Positions 8,889 through 17,133 of a DNA stretch of 64,000 bases are shown here, piece by piece. The stretch is taken from positions 5,698,501-5,762,500 of the forward strand of contig NC_020291.1 in the NCBI RefSeq assembly GCF_000340885.1, given 5' to 3'. Position 1 is the stretch's first letter, and each line of letters opens with the position of its first letter. A model generated the notes under the pieces. The model was given only the letters and a program-made list of their open reading frames with translations. It searched no databases and had not been told where the DNA came from. This DNA comes from Clostridium saccharoperbutylacetonicum N1-4(HMT) (GTDB lineage: Bacteria; Bacillota; Clostridia; Clostridiales; Clostridiaceae). The position numbers were made by a program, and so were the translations under genes.

Positions 8889-9062
8889 AATCCAATCCCC
8901 TTACTAACATAAATTAATTTACATATTTTTCTTACACTTCTATTATAACCAAATATAGTTTATATAACAAAAAATAATAAAAGAAATGCTTTAAGCTCTT
9001 TTTACTCAAAGTATTTCTTCTATTCATTATATAATTATTTATATATTAGTTTAGTCCTTACC

Positions 9063-9380
9063 ATATAGGTATCCAACGCGAGAATTAGATTTATGCGAAA
9101 AATTACCGAAATCAGATACATTTATCTTCCACAGGACTAGTGAAATTTTCGCTGGAAGGTTCTAAATGGCGGCTTGTAGTAATTTCAGCGTGTTCCAGAT
9201 GTAAAATCTGGACAAGCTGAAATGAAACAAGCCCCCATTAACAACCTTCAACAGCTCAATTTCACATGCCTGCTTCCAGAAAAATGTATCTGATTTCTAG
9301 TGTAGTGTTATGATTATAATTTCTCAATAATGCATGTATATTTCATTTATAAGTTTGATTATTAATTTGGACATCTATAC
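9063..9380. mobile_element. MITE-like fold-back element, long copy (A)
   Basis: A 318-bp element with three nested levels of symmetry. The ends ATATAGGTATCCAA and TTGGACATCTATAC are inverted at 11 of 14 positions. Inside are perfect 16-base arms GAAATCAGATACATTT (9108-9123) and AAATGTATCTGATTTC (9282-9297). Inside those a 126-base bulged hairpin (9140-9265) has its apex at CCAGAT-gtaaa-ATCTGG; its GC content is clearly above the surroundings. There is no open frame. A short copy with the same outer parts lies at 13431-13533. The flanks 8889-9062 and 9381-9561 hold no supported gene. Confidence 0.7.
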
Positions 9381-9561
9381 CATTTACATATTAAAAAGTT
9401 CATTTATTATTTATTTCTAGCAACTTCATATACATCCCTTATAGCATACATAATGCTTTGTACTTGGCTTACATCTCCTATTATTTAATATAAATTCAGT
9501 GTTAATTGCCCCAAATACAAATGTATTTAATCTTAAATCAATATGATTAAATATAACATCT
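9381..9561. other. Intergenic stretch without a supported gene
   Basis: Nothing convincing. On the minus strand a 25-codon open stretch (9484-9407) without a start reads like a protein tail (IGDVSQVQSIMYAIRDVYEV); it could be the end of a lost gene, but I cannot name the family. Confidence 0.2.
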
Positions 9562-9957
9562 TTAGTAATTATTTTCCTTTGGCATGCTTGTAGGATCTTC
9601 CACTTGAGTTATAAGATAATAATTATGCTCATGCCCATCATCATAAGTTGTTGTTCCTCTCAATAAATGAACATGTTTTCTTCCATTAAGATAAAGGGCT
9701 GGACCAGTAGTTTCACTTATTTCATGATAATGATGAGCAGATGTATCTATAAATACATTTACTTTGTGAACATGAGATTGACCATACCTAATTGATGGCC
9801 CAGTAATACCTGCAATGTGATGACTATGTTCTATTCCCTCATCATCCTTTACATAATCTACACTTGACTGGAATTCATGATTATGAGTTTCTCTTTTACT
9901 GTTTTGATTCTGATTTTGATCATTATAACTCCCGTAGTTGTTATAATTATTTTCCAT
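9562..9957 (-). CDS. ymaF: YmaF family protein, His-rich
   Basis: 131 residues: an Asn/Gln/Tyr-rich N-terminal tail of about 30 residues, then a domain with regularly spaced histidines (HNHEFQSSV, EHSHHIAGITGPSI, SHVHKVNVF, HHYHEISETTGP, GRKHVHLLRG, GHEHNYYL). This three-fold pattern matches the YmaF family of spore-forming Firmicutes. Its function is unknown; the histidines suggest metal binding. A TTG at 9972 is in frame, but GGAGG lies eight bases before the ATG at 9957. Confidence 0.85.
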   Translation of the reverse strand: MENNYNNYGSYNDQNQNQNSKRETHNHEFQSSVDYVKDDEGIEHSHHIAGITGPSIRYGQSHVHKVNVFIDTSAHHYHEISETTGPALYLNGRKHVHLLRGTTTYDDGHEHNYYLITQVEDPTSMPKENNY

Positions 9958-10125
9958 TAAAATATCCTCCAAATAATTTCAATACTATATACTATTCATT
10001 GAATTTTAAAAAGTGAAATATATAATTTAAAATAAGTGCATATGCTAATCATATACACCCATTCTTCTCTATTATATAAAATTCTCACCTTAAGCTATAC
10101 CTTCTAAATCTATTAGAATTTACAA

Positions 10126-11058
10126 TCAATCTTCAGCTTTTCTAAATATTTTTAATAATCTTAAATAGTGACTTGCTTCACGTAATGTATGATCTCCTAA
10201 CAATGGTATTATTATAGACTTAATCTTACATTCCACTAACCCTTGAGTCCCTTGTGCCTTAAAACTTCTTATCGACTTGGTTGCCTCCAAACTTTCATCT
10301 GTAACTTTAGAAATTGGTATTGATTGATTCATAGCTTCTTTTGCTTCTCTAGTTAATATATCAAACTGATGCCCGAAGTTATTTGCAGTATTTATTAGTT
10401 CATCTTCAGTTGGATCTAGTAATCCTCGTATAAATTTTGAATGTTCAGCCATAATTCTATTCCAGAAAGTTTCTTGTTCATAAGCTTCTCTCTCTATATG
10501 AATTTCTTCACGATTTTGAAGTCTTTGAACTAGCATAAAATAAAACTTTGCTTCTCTTAAAATATGATCTATAAGCAATGGATAATTAACCGTAAATATC
10601 CTGCAAGATAAAACTTCTGATAATAATACAGTCTTAAATCTTATTAAGCCTCTAGTTAATTCCATTGCCCTGTTGTTAATGGCAAATACTTTTTTCTCAA
10701 GCTCTTCATGATTATGTCTGCTAAAAGAACTACTCATTAATTCAGCTTCTACCTTAGTAAGATCAGTCGCAATTTTCACTCCTGTAAAATATGCTGATGC
10801 CTTTTCAGCTTCAAGGGTAAAAGGAGTTACTACTTCACCAGACTGTAATACATCACTGCTTACAACGCCTTCAGACATAGTAATTACATCATATAAAAGG
10901 TTATCGAAGCCCATTCTAAAAGCATCTGCTTCATCTATATAATTTGAATTCTTTGGTGTAAACCCTATTTCCAAAAAAAATGAATGTTCCTTCATAATTC
11001 TTGCAAAGAAAAGATGTAATTCTAATGATTGTCGTATAAATTTATTACTAGATAACAT
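10126..11058 (-). CDS. DUF2935 protein (duplicated four-helix, metal-binding type)
   Basis: 310 residues made of two similar helical halves, each starting with a (F/S)xxIMxEHSxFIxxxL-type helix: ARIMKEHSFFLEIGF near residue 25 and NRIMAEHSKFIRGLL near residue 200. DHILREAKFYF and DHTLREASHYL close the halves. The Glu/His pattern fits DUF2935, whose structures show a metal site. Function is unknown. GGGAG lies eight bases before the ATG at 11058; the upstream TTG at 11073 is less likely. Confidence 0.85.
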   Translation of the reverse strand: MLSSNKFIRQSLELHLFFARIMKEHSFFLEIGFTPKNSNYIDEADAFRMGFDNLLYDVITMSEGVVSSDVLQSGEVVTPFTLEAEKASAYFTGVKIATDLTKVEAELMSSSFSRHNHEELEKKVFAINNRAMELTRGLIRFKTVLLSEVLSCRIFTVNYPLLIDHILREAKFYFMLVQRLQNREEIHIEREAYEQETFWNRIMAEHSKFIRGLLDPTEDELINTANNFGHQFDILTREAKEAMNQSIPISKVTDESLEATKSIRSFKAQGTQGLVECKIKSIIIPLLGDHTLREASHYLRLLKIFRKAED

Positions 11059-11173
11059 GTTAATTTCTCCCAATACAATGATTCAATAACAATTCCATTA
11101 TATTAATTTTCTCTGCTAACTGTTACTCTCTCATCATAAATTCCAAAGTTAAAAAATTGTTTGTCATAAGTAA

Positions 11174-11202
11174 TTGACAAAAATAATTTCCATCAGTATT
11201 AT
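11174..11202 (+). promoter_or_regulatory. Promoter of the csoR-ATPase operon
   Basis: Consensus TTGACA (11174-11179), 17-base spacer, TATTAT (11197-11202). The operator begins six bases after the -10, covering the transcription start. Confidence 0.85.
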
Positions 11203-11207
11203 ATACC

Positions 11208-11226
11208 TATACCCCCTATGGGTATA
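11208..11226. promoter_or_regulatory. CsoR-type operator
   Basis: TATACCCCCTATGGGTATA: inverted TATACCC/GGGTATA arms around a G/C tract, the hallmark of CsoR/RcnR-family operators. Placed over the start point of the operon, it implies autorepression relieved by metal. Confidence 0.8.
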
Positions 11227-11261
11227 TGTATATAATAAAAAATTATTAGGAGGCTGTGAAT

Positions 11262-11537
11262 ATGCGTCAATGTATGGATGTTCCAAAAATTCAAACTAGA
11301 ATAAAAAAAATTGAAGGTCAACTCAGAGCTATATCAGAAATGATAAACAAAGATGTGCCCTGCGAAGATGTTTTAATACAAATTAATGCTGCTAAAAGTG
11401 CCTTACACAAAGTTGGTCAAGTCGTATTAGAAGGACATTTACAACACTGTGTTCGTGATGGTATAGAACATGGTGATGCTGATAAGACAATTGCTGACTT
11501 TGCAAAAGCAGTAGATCTTTTTTCAAGAATGGTATAG
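11262..11537 (+). CDS. csoR: CsoR-type metal-sensing repressor
   Basis: 91 residues, all helical, DUF156/CsoR-FrmR family. The Cu(I) ligand triad of CsoR is present: Cys in KDVPCED, then His and Cys in EGHLQHC. GGAGG is eight bases before this ATG; an earlier GTG at 11256 is possible. The gene is nine bases before the ATPase gene. Family knowledge: apo-CsoR represses, and Cu(I) binding releases DNA. Confidence 0.9.
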   Translation: MRQCMDVPKIQTRIKKIEGQLRAISEMINKDVPCEDVLIQINAAKSALHKVGQVVLEGHLQHCVRDGIEHGDADKTIADFAKAVDLFSRMV

Positions 11538-11545
11538 GTGACAAA

Positions 11546-13411
11546 ATGGATAAAATGAAAGAATTTCTTGAAGATGAAGATAAGCGTACTGTTATATTTT
11601 TGATACTATCTGCTTTCTCACTACTTATTAGTTTCTTACATATATGGAATTTTAAAATTGATATAGCTTGGCTGGCAATTATATTATGCGGTGCACCTAT
11701 TGTAAAAGGCGCAATTGTAGGACTTGTAACTGAATTTGATATTAAGGCAGATGTTTTAGTTGCCGTTGCACTTGTTGCATCTGTTCTAATTGGTGAAACT
11801 TTTGCAGCTGGTGAAGTTGCATTTATTATGACATTAGGAGCATTATTAGAAGAACGAACTGTTGCTAAAGCACGTGAGGGAATTGAAAAATTAGTAACGC
11901 TTACTCCTAGAACTGCTAGAATTGTACGTGATGGAATTGAAAGTATAATACCAGCTGAAGAAGTTAAAATTTCTGATATTCTACGTGTACTTCCTGGTGA
12001 AACTATTGCTGTAGATGGTATTATTACATCTGGTCAAACATCTATTAATCAATCTGTAATGACAGGTGAATCTATGCCAGTTGATAAAGGTGTAGGTGAT
12101 GAAGTTTTTAGTGGAACAGTTAATCAATTTGGTGCCTTTGATATGAAAGCTACAAAGGTTGATGAAGATAGTTCTCTTAAGAGAATGATTAAACTTGTTG
12201 AATCTGCTGATGCAAGTAAAGCTAAAATTGTTGGAATGGCTGATAAATGGGCTACTTGGATAGTTGTAATAGCCCTTGTATCCGCTGCTGGCACTTGGTT
12301 TGTTACAGGTGAAATTATTCGTGCTGTTACAATACTTGTTGTATTCTGCCCATGTTCTTTAGTTCTTGCAACACCTACAGCTATTATGGCTGGTATTGGA
12401 AATGCTACGAAACATGGTATTCTTGTTCATGAAGGTGACACACTTGAAAGATTAGCAAAAGTAAGAAGAATTGCATTTGATAAAACTGGTACTTTAACAT
12501 ATGGGAAACCTGATGTAGTTGCAATTGAAAGTTTTGATACTAGCATAAGTTCAGAAAAATTATTAGCAATAACAGCTTCTGCAGAACTTCGTTCTGAGCA
12601 TCCTCTAGGCAAATCTATAGTTTCACATTTTAAAACTATATCAAGCCACACTCTTGAGGATCCTCAAGAATTTGAACTTATTGCCGGCCGTGGTGTTAAA
12701 TCTATAGTTAGCGGTAATACAATTCTTGCAGGAAATACTGAATTATTGACTGAAAATTCTATAGAAATTTCTAAAGAAATATTGGACAAATCATCAACCT
12801 TTATAAAAGAAGGTTGTACAGTTATCTACATAGCTGTTAATTCTCAAACTTCAGGTTTTATAGTTTTATCTGATACCTTACGTGAAGATTCTAAATCCAT
12901 GATAAAAAAACTAAATTCTATCAATGTTGAAAGTATCTTATTAACTGGCGATAATCCACAAGCTGCTTCTCATATTGCTAAAAACGTTGGTATTACAAAT
13001 GTTCATGCTGAATGCTTGCCAGAAGATAAAATGTCTGCAATTGAAGCGTATCAAAACAATAATGAAATGATATGCATGATTGGAGATGGAATTAATGATG
13101 CCCCTGCACTAAAGAAAGCATACGTAGGTATCGCAATGGGGGGCATTGGAAGTGATATTGCTGTTGATGCAGCAGATATTGCCCTAGTTAGTGATGATAT
13201 AAAATCTATTCCTCATTTGCTTAGTCTAGCACAAAAGACTATGAATACAATAAAATGGAATTTATCTCTTTCTATGTTATTAAACTTTGTAGCTATAATA
13301 CTTGCAATGACAGGTATATTAAATCCAATACTTGGAGCATTAGTACATAACTTAGGTTCAGTTGCAGTTATAATAAATTCAGCATTACTATTGAACTTTA
13401 AAGATAAATAA
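11546..13411 (+). CDS. P1B-type heavy-metal-translocating ATPase
   Basis: 621 residues. Order: membrane helices, actuator domain with TGES, CPC metal site in helix 6 (VFCPCSLVLATPTA), phosphorylation DKTGTLT (about residue 316), P-domain GDGINDAP, and two C-terminal helices. There is no N-terminal metal-binding HMA or His-rich domain; the protein starts almost directly with helix 1. The last helix reads LVHNLGSVAVIINSALLL, lacking both the MxxSS of Cu(I) pumps and the typical Asp of Zn/Cd pumps. Pairing with CsoR argues for copper, while the helix-8 motif leaves specificity open. Confidence 0.92.
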   Translation: MDKMKEFLEDEDKRTVIFLILSAFSLLISFLHIWNFKIDIAWLAIILCGAPIVKGAIVGLVTEFDIKADVLVAVALVASVLIGETFAAGEVAFIMTLGALLEERTVAKAREGIEKLVTLTPRTARIVRDGIESIIPAEEVKISDILRVLPGETIAVDGIITSGQTSINQSVMTGESMPVDKGVGDEVFSGTVNQFGAFDMKATKVDEDSSLKRMIKLVESADASKAKIVGMADKWATWIVVIALVSAAGTWFVTGEIIRAVTILVVFCPCSLVLATPTAIMAGIGNATKHGILVHEGDTLERLAKVRRIAFDKTGTLTYGKPDVVAIESFDTSISSEKLLAITASAELRSEHPLGKSIVSHFKTISSHTLEDPQEFELIAGRGVKSIVSGNTILAGNTELLTENSIEISKEILDKSSTFIKEGCTVIYIAVNSQTSGFIVLSDTLREDSKSMIKKLNSINVESILLTGDNPQAASHIAKNVGITNVHAECLPEDKMSAIEAYQNNNEMICMIGDGINDAPALKKAYVGIAMGGIGSDIAVDAADIALVSDDIKSIPHLLSLAQKTMNTIKWNLSLSMLLNFVAIILAMTGILNPILGALVHNLGSVAVIINSALLLNFKDK

Positions 13412-13430
13412 ATGTCTATTTTCATATTAT

Positions 13431-13533
13431 ATATAGATATCCAAAGCAAGAATTATACTTATGCAAAACTTACCGAAATCAGATACATGTATATTCCATT
13501 TATAAGTTTGATTATTAAATTGGATATCTATAT
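13431..13533. mobile_element. MITE-like fold-back element, short copy (B)
   Basis: 103 bp with perfect 14-base inverted ends ATATAGATATCCAA / TTGGATATCTATAT. Its left 67 bases and right 45 bases align with the two outer parts of the long copy at 9063-9380, so B looks like an internal deletion of A (or A an expansion of B). It starts 20 bases after the ATPase stop codon. Confidence 0.7.
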
Positions 13534-13562
13534 GTTCCAATCATCCCCATTCAATTATCACT

Positions 13563-13605
13563 TCTCATTAGTCACTAAATCCATCCATGATTTAGTGATG
13601 TGAGA
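13563..13605. other. Stem-loop between convergent genes
   Basis: TCACTAAATC (13572-13581) and GATTTAGTGA (13589-13598) are perfect 10-base arms, extended by TCTCA/TGAGA. There is no clear U-tail, so terminator function is possible but not certain. Confidence 0.5.
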
Positions 13606-13618
13606 TGTAAAATCTTAC

Positions 13619-14473
13619 TCAAAACGTCCATGTAGAGATAATTTTCTCACCTTTACCCAGGACAAATTCACCACTTGTCAGTGTACATATTTCTCTATCA
13701 TCATTTTCTTCATCTATAATATTATAGATACTATCTTTCTTCTTTTTCCTGGTTTTCTTATTAGTCTCTCTATCTAAAGGTATTACAATATTATCTTTTA
13801 AATTATTAACTGTAGTAATTGCAACTTCATCAGCACTAACTTGATTTTTAGGCTCATTAATTTCATTGTCTTTTATAGTCTCGACGTTATCTTTATCGTT
13901 GTAAACTTGGATAATTTGAGTTTCAGCTGTATTAACTTGATTTTTAGGTTCATTGCTTTTATTATCTTTTACAGTTTCCACGTTATCTTTTTCATTGTTA
14001 ACTGGAACGATTGGAGTTTCATTTGTATTAACTCGATTTGGATATTTGTTATTATCATTCTCCTTAATTTCGTCTTTTATATTATCAACTGCTTGTACAT
14101 TGTTATTTACAATGACTTCATTATTCCCTGTTTCAGTTTTTTCCTTAACTTTTATATTTTGATGCTTAGCGAAGTTTTTTACACAATAAACCTTATGTTC
14201 AGTAAGTTCAACCATTTCTAACCCAATTAATACATCTAATGCCAATTCAACCTGGTTAATCTCTCTATTAAACTCTATTGCTAAAGTTTCTGTAGTGTAT
14301 GGAATATTTTTTGACATATATAATTCTCCATCTAAATTAACTTTACCGCATAAAAGCACAAGTCTATACCATATATAATGAATAAGATCTCTTTCTGGTT
14401 TCATATCTATTATTTTTAATTTAGTATCATCTGGCATGTCTACTCTGAATTTTACAAACTTTCTTTCTCTCAT
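13619..14473 (-). CDS. Phage replisome organizer-type protein with internal repeats
   Basis: The N-terminal 110 residues (FVKFRVDMPDDTKLKIIDM, YIWYRLVLLCGKVN, GLEMVELTEHKVYCV) match the phage replisome-organizer N-terminal winged-helix domain that opens DNA at phage origins. It continues into an Asn/Glu/Lys-rich, probably disordered region with about three copies of a 32-residue unit (NEPKNQVNTAETQIIQ-type), then a basic KKTRKKKKD stretch. No DnaC/DnaB-loader partner is nearby. Preferred start is ATG 14473 (AAGGAG ten bases upstream) rather than 14482. It is probably a relic of a prophage. Confidence 0.8.
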   Translation of the reverse strand: MRERKFVKFRVDMPDDTKLKIIDMKPERDLIHYIWYRLVLLCGKVNLDGELYMSKNIPYTTETLAIEFNREINQVELALDVLIGLEMVELTEHKVYCVKNFAKHQNIKVKEKTETGNNEVIVNNNVQAVDNIKDEIKENDNNKYPNRVNTNETPIVPVNNEKDNVETVKDNKSNEPKNQVNTAETQIIQVYNDKDNVETIKDNEINEPKNQVSADEVAITTVNNLKDNIVIPLDRETNKKTRKKKKDSIYNIIDEENDDREICTLTSGEFVLGKGEKIISTWTF

Positions 14474-14518
14474 CTTAATCATTCTCCTTCAACTTTATAT
14501 ATTAAATAAATCCATACT

Positions 14519-14572
14519 CAAATGATCGATATTGCAAATAGTTCCGGATTGCAGCATAGCTGCTCTTTTTAT
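14519..14572 (+). repeat. Dispersed GCAGC-hairpin repeat, solitary copy
   Basis: About 53 bases ending GCAGCATAGCTGCTCTTTTT, over 80 percent identical (one indel) to 51316-51369 in the terminator array 37 kb away. It forms a short GCAGC/GCTGC stem before a U-tract. Confidence 0.6.
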
Positions 14573-14770
14573 AGGTGTCTATTTAATATATATGAATAAT
14601 TGAAGGAAATCACATGAAATTTTAAAAATTCTTTTAGTAATTCAGCCAACTTAATTCCCCAGACAGTGTCTGGCAATTTAGATAACACAAATATAAATTT
14701 CTCATATTCTGAAGATTTGAACGCGAAAAACCCTTATCAAGTTCATTCTATAATTCTTTAGATAATATTT

Positions 14771-14872
14771 TCAATATTCTTCTCTTTTAATATTTCCATC
14801 ACTAATTTTAACCCTGTTTTGATTCCTTCTTTCTAAAATCACTTGTGCCTTTTCAAAAGTTTCTTCATTTAT
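14771..14872 (-). pseudogene. Serine recombinase remnant
   Basis: A 34-codon open stretch without start reads NEETFEKAQVILERRNQNR..., matching the end of the recombinase domain of large serine recombinases, where the family has I-x-E-E-x-F-x-x-x-Q-x-x-L-x-x-R. Both sides are lost. With the replisome organizer gene it marks an old integrated element. Confidence 0.5.
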
Positions 14873-14956
14873 CTAATTTTTATATTTAAATAATTGAACT
14901 TCTTTAACGATTTATTTTTCTTATAAAATTATTTTTCTAATACTATGCAAAGTAGA

Positions 14957-16972
14957 TCAAATAAATGGCAGTACATCGTTAGTATATGCTCTTAAAACTT
15001 CGCCTACACTCCAGGCTTGACTATAGCATCCCCTGCCTGTAGCTGAAAATTTTCCATCAAATACTTCAGCTATTCCATTTATGCATCCATCTTTCATATG
15101 ATCCTGAAATACTTCACACATTTCTTTTGCTCTACTTACTGCTTCTTTAGAGTGATTATTTACCTTACAATATGCTGATATAAAGCTCCCTATTAAGAAT
15201 GCCCATGTTGTCCCCATATGATATGCTAAATCCCTTTTCATAAGTGGTCCTATATATTCGCTCTTAAAATCTTTATCTAAGTATGACAGCGATCTCAATC
15301 CATAAGTCGAATATAATTCTTTATATACTTTATTCACAACTTTCGCTTCCTTTTCTTTTTCTAACATAGTAAATGGCAATGATACTGCCCATATTTGATT
15401 TGGCCTAACTTTCCCATCATAATCATCAACAACATCAAATAAACACTGTTCTTTTTCATTCCAGAATTTTTTGTTAAAGGAGTTTTTAACTTTTCTCGCT
15501 AAACTTTCATATTTTGATCCATTCATTTCATACTTTCTACATAACCAATCCATTATGCAAAGGGCATTATACCAAAGAGCATTTATTTCTACTGGTTTAC
15601 CATGCCTTGGAGTAACAACCATTTCGTCTACTCTTACATCCATCCACGTTACTTGATCCAATCCGCTGCCAGCATGAATAAGACAATCATCATCCATACC
15701 TATTGAAAAATGTGTGCCATTTGAATAAGCATCAATAATTTCAATTAACTTGTCGAATAATTTATCATTAACAAACTTAAAATCACTTTTCTTTCCAGTA
15801 TATTTTAAATACTTATATACAGCTTGTATATACCATAATGATGCATCTGCAGTATTGTAAAACGCTTGTGTTCCTTTATCCGCAAAAACATTTGGAACAA
15901 GTCCATCTTTTATATATTCTGCAAAAGACTTTAATATTTCTCTTGCATCCTCAAATCTCTTTGTACACAGCGTTAAACCTTCAAAAGCTATCATAGTGTC
16001 TCTCCCCCAATCAACAAACCAAGGAAATCCTGCAAGTATTGTTTTCAATCCAGTACTTTTTCTATCTACAATAAAATGGTCAGCTGCTTTTACTAAATTT
16101 AATGCAAAAAAATCTTTATAGCCTGATCTATTCAATAATTCATTTGTTCTTTCCTTATATTCTTTAACAATATCAAATCCGTCTTTATCACCTAACTCTT
16201 CTACTGTACATTTTAAATAAAACTTTTTAGTTTCAAAAGGCTCTAATTCAATTTCAATATCATATGGCGTATAATGATTATTTAACCCAATAAATCCATT
16301 TCTATTTTCAAATTCATAGTAATGATTCTCTTCAATTAATGGATTATAATTAAAATCATTCTGTACTTTTATAAGACTTCTGTCCTTAAATATGCCTGCT
16401 GATGACATAAAACTTATTATCTTCTTATCATCTTCATTAGGATACAATTTTAATATATCGTCTTGTAATTCAGTTTTAAAATCCAGCTGCTCAGAAGCCT
16501 TAAATGTACCAGCTTCCTTAAAATTAAACAGTGGTGTAATATCAATTTTAGCCTTAGAACTTCCATTTTCAATCTCATAACATATAGCTACAGTATTATA
16601 TCCATATTCCATAGCTATAGTTTTTTTTACATTTATATCTTCTATTTGATAAATATATTGAGGCACTGAATCAAATATAAAACTTTTGAGATACTCATAA
16701 CCATTCTTCGTATAATCCTTATATTCCTGACAAGTCAAATCATATGTTCTTCCATCTGTGACGATTTTTTCCTGAGTTCTATATAATATTGAATAACGTT
16801 CTACTGGCGGATTCATTGCTGCTATTAAATACCCATTATGACATCTAAATCCACTATTAATGATAGTTTGACTGCTATACCCGCCAATACCATTGCCTAT
16901 CATCCATTCTCTCTCGTTTCCTTCCTTTATATTTCTCCAGTATCCTCTTCCGAACCTATATGTTAATTCCAT
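14957..16972 (-). CDS. Amylo-alpha-1,6-glucosidase (glycogen debranching, GH133)
   Basis: 671 residues: an N-terminal GDE_N-type beta domain (about 1-240; GNGIGGYSSQTIINSGFRCH) and a C-terminal (alpha/alpha)6-barrel (about 290-665) with AGFPWFVDWGRDTMIAFEGL and the closing GRGCYSQAWSVGEVLRAY, the signatures of archaeal/bacterial-type debranching enzymes. It hydrolyses alpha-1,6 branches in glycogen or limit dextrins in the cytoplasm; there is no signal peptide. It is the last gene of the maltodextrin cluster, 161 bases after the cyclomaltodextrinase-type GH13. Confidence 0.93.
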   Translation of the reverse strand: MELTYRFGRGYWRNIKEGNEREWMIGNGIGGYSSQTIINSGFRCHNGYLIAAMNPPVERYSILYRTQEKIVTDGRTYDLTCQEYKDYTKNGYEYLKSFIFDSVPQYIYQIEDINVKKTIAMEYGYNTVAICYEIENGSSKAKIDITPLFNFKEAGTFKASEQLDFKTELQDDILKLYPNEDDKKIISFMSSAGIFKDRSLIKVQNDFNYNPLIEENHYYEFENRNGFIGLNNHYTPYDIEIELEPFETKKFYLKCTVEELGDKDGFDIVKEYKERTNELLNRSGYKDFFALNLVKAADHFIVDRKSTGLKTILAGFPWFVDWGRDTMIAFEGLTLCTKRFEDAREILKSFAEYIKDGLVPNVFADKGTQAFYNTADASLWYIQAVYKYLKYTGKKSDFKFVNDKLFDKLIEIIDAYSNGTHFSIGMDDDCLIHAGSGLDQVTWMDVRVDEMVVTPRHGKPVEINALWYNALCIMDWLCRKYEMNGSKYESLARKVKNSFNKKFWNEKEQCLFDVVDDYDGKVRPNQIWAVSLPFTMLEKEKEAKVVNKVYKELYSTYGLRSLSYLDKDFKSEYIGPLMKRDLAYHMGTTWAFLIGSFISAYCKVNNHSKEAVSRAKEMCEVFQDHMKDGCINGIAEVFDGKFSATGRGCYSQAWSVGEVLRAYTNDVLPFI

Positions 16973-17133
16973 GACTACTCCTCTTCAAAATTATTTTTTC
17001 ATTTATAATTAATAAGTACATATTGCTGATTTAATTAAATATCTTTTTCATTTATAAATAAAATCAAATCGCAAAATGGATATTTTTTATCAGCCCATGA
17101 TGTAAACGGACTTGTTATTTATTTGATTGAACC

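Larger units (their letters stand above)
14483..14956. other. 474-base non-coding stretch with debris
   Basis: Holds a dispersed hairpin repeat (14519-14572), a perfect 15-base dyad CCAGACAGTGTCTGG (about 14658-14672) and a serine-recombinase crumb (14771-14872). No intact gene is seen. Confidence 0.6.

Noticed and set aside
13841..14221. Plus-strand frames opposite the replisome organizer gene
   Set aside because: They mirror the Asn/Glu-rich repeats on the minus strand and have no RBS.
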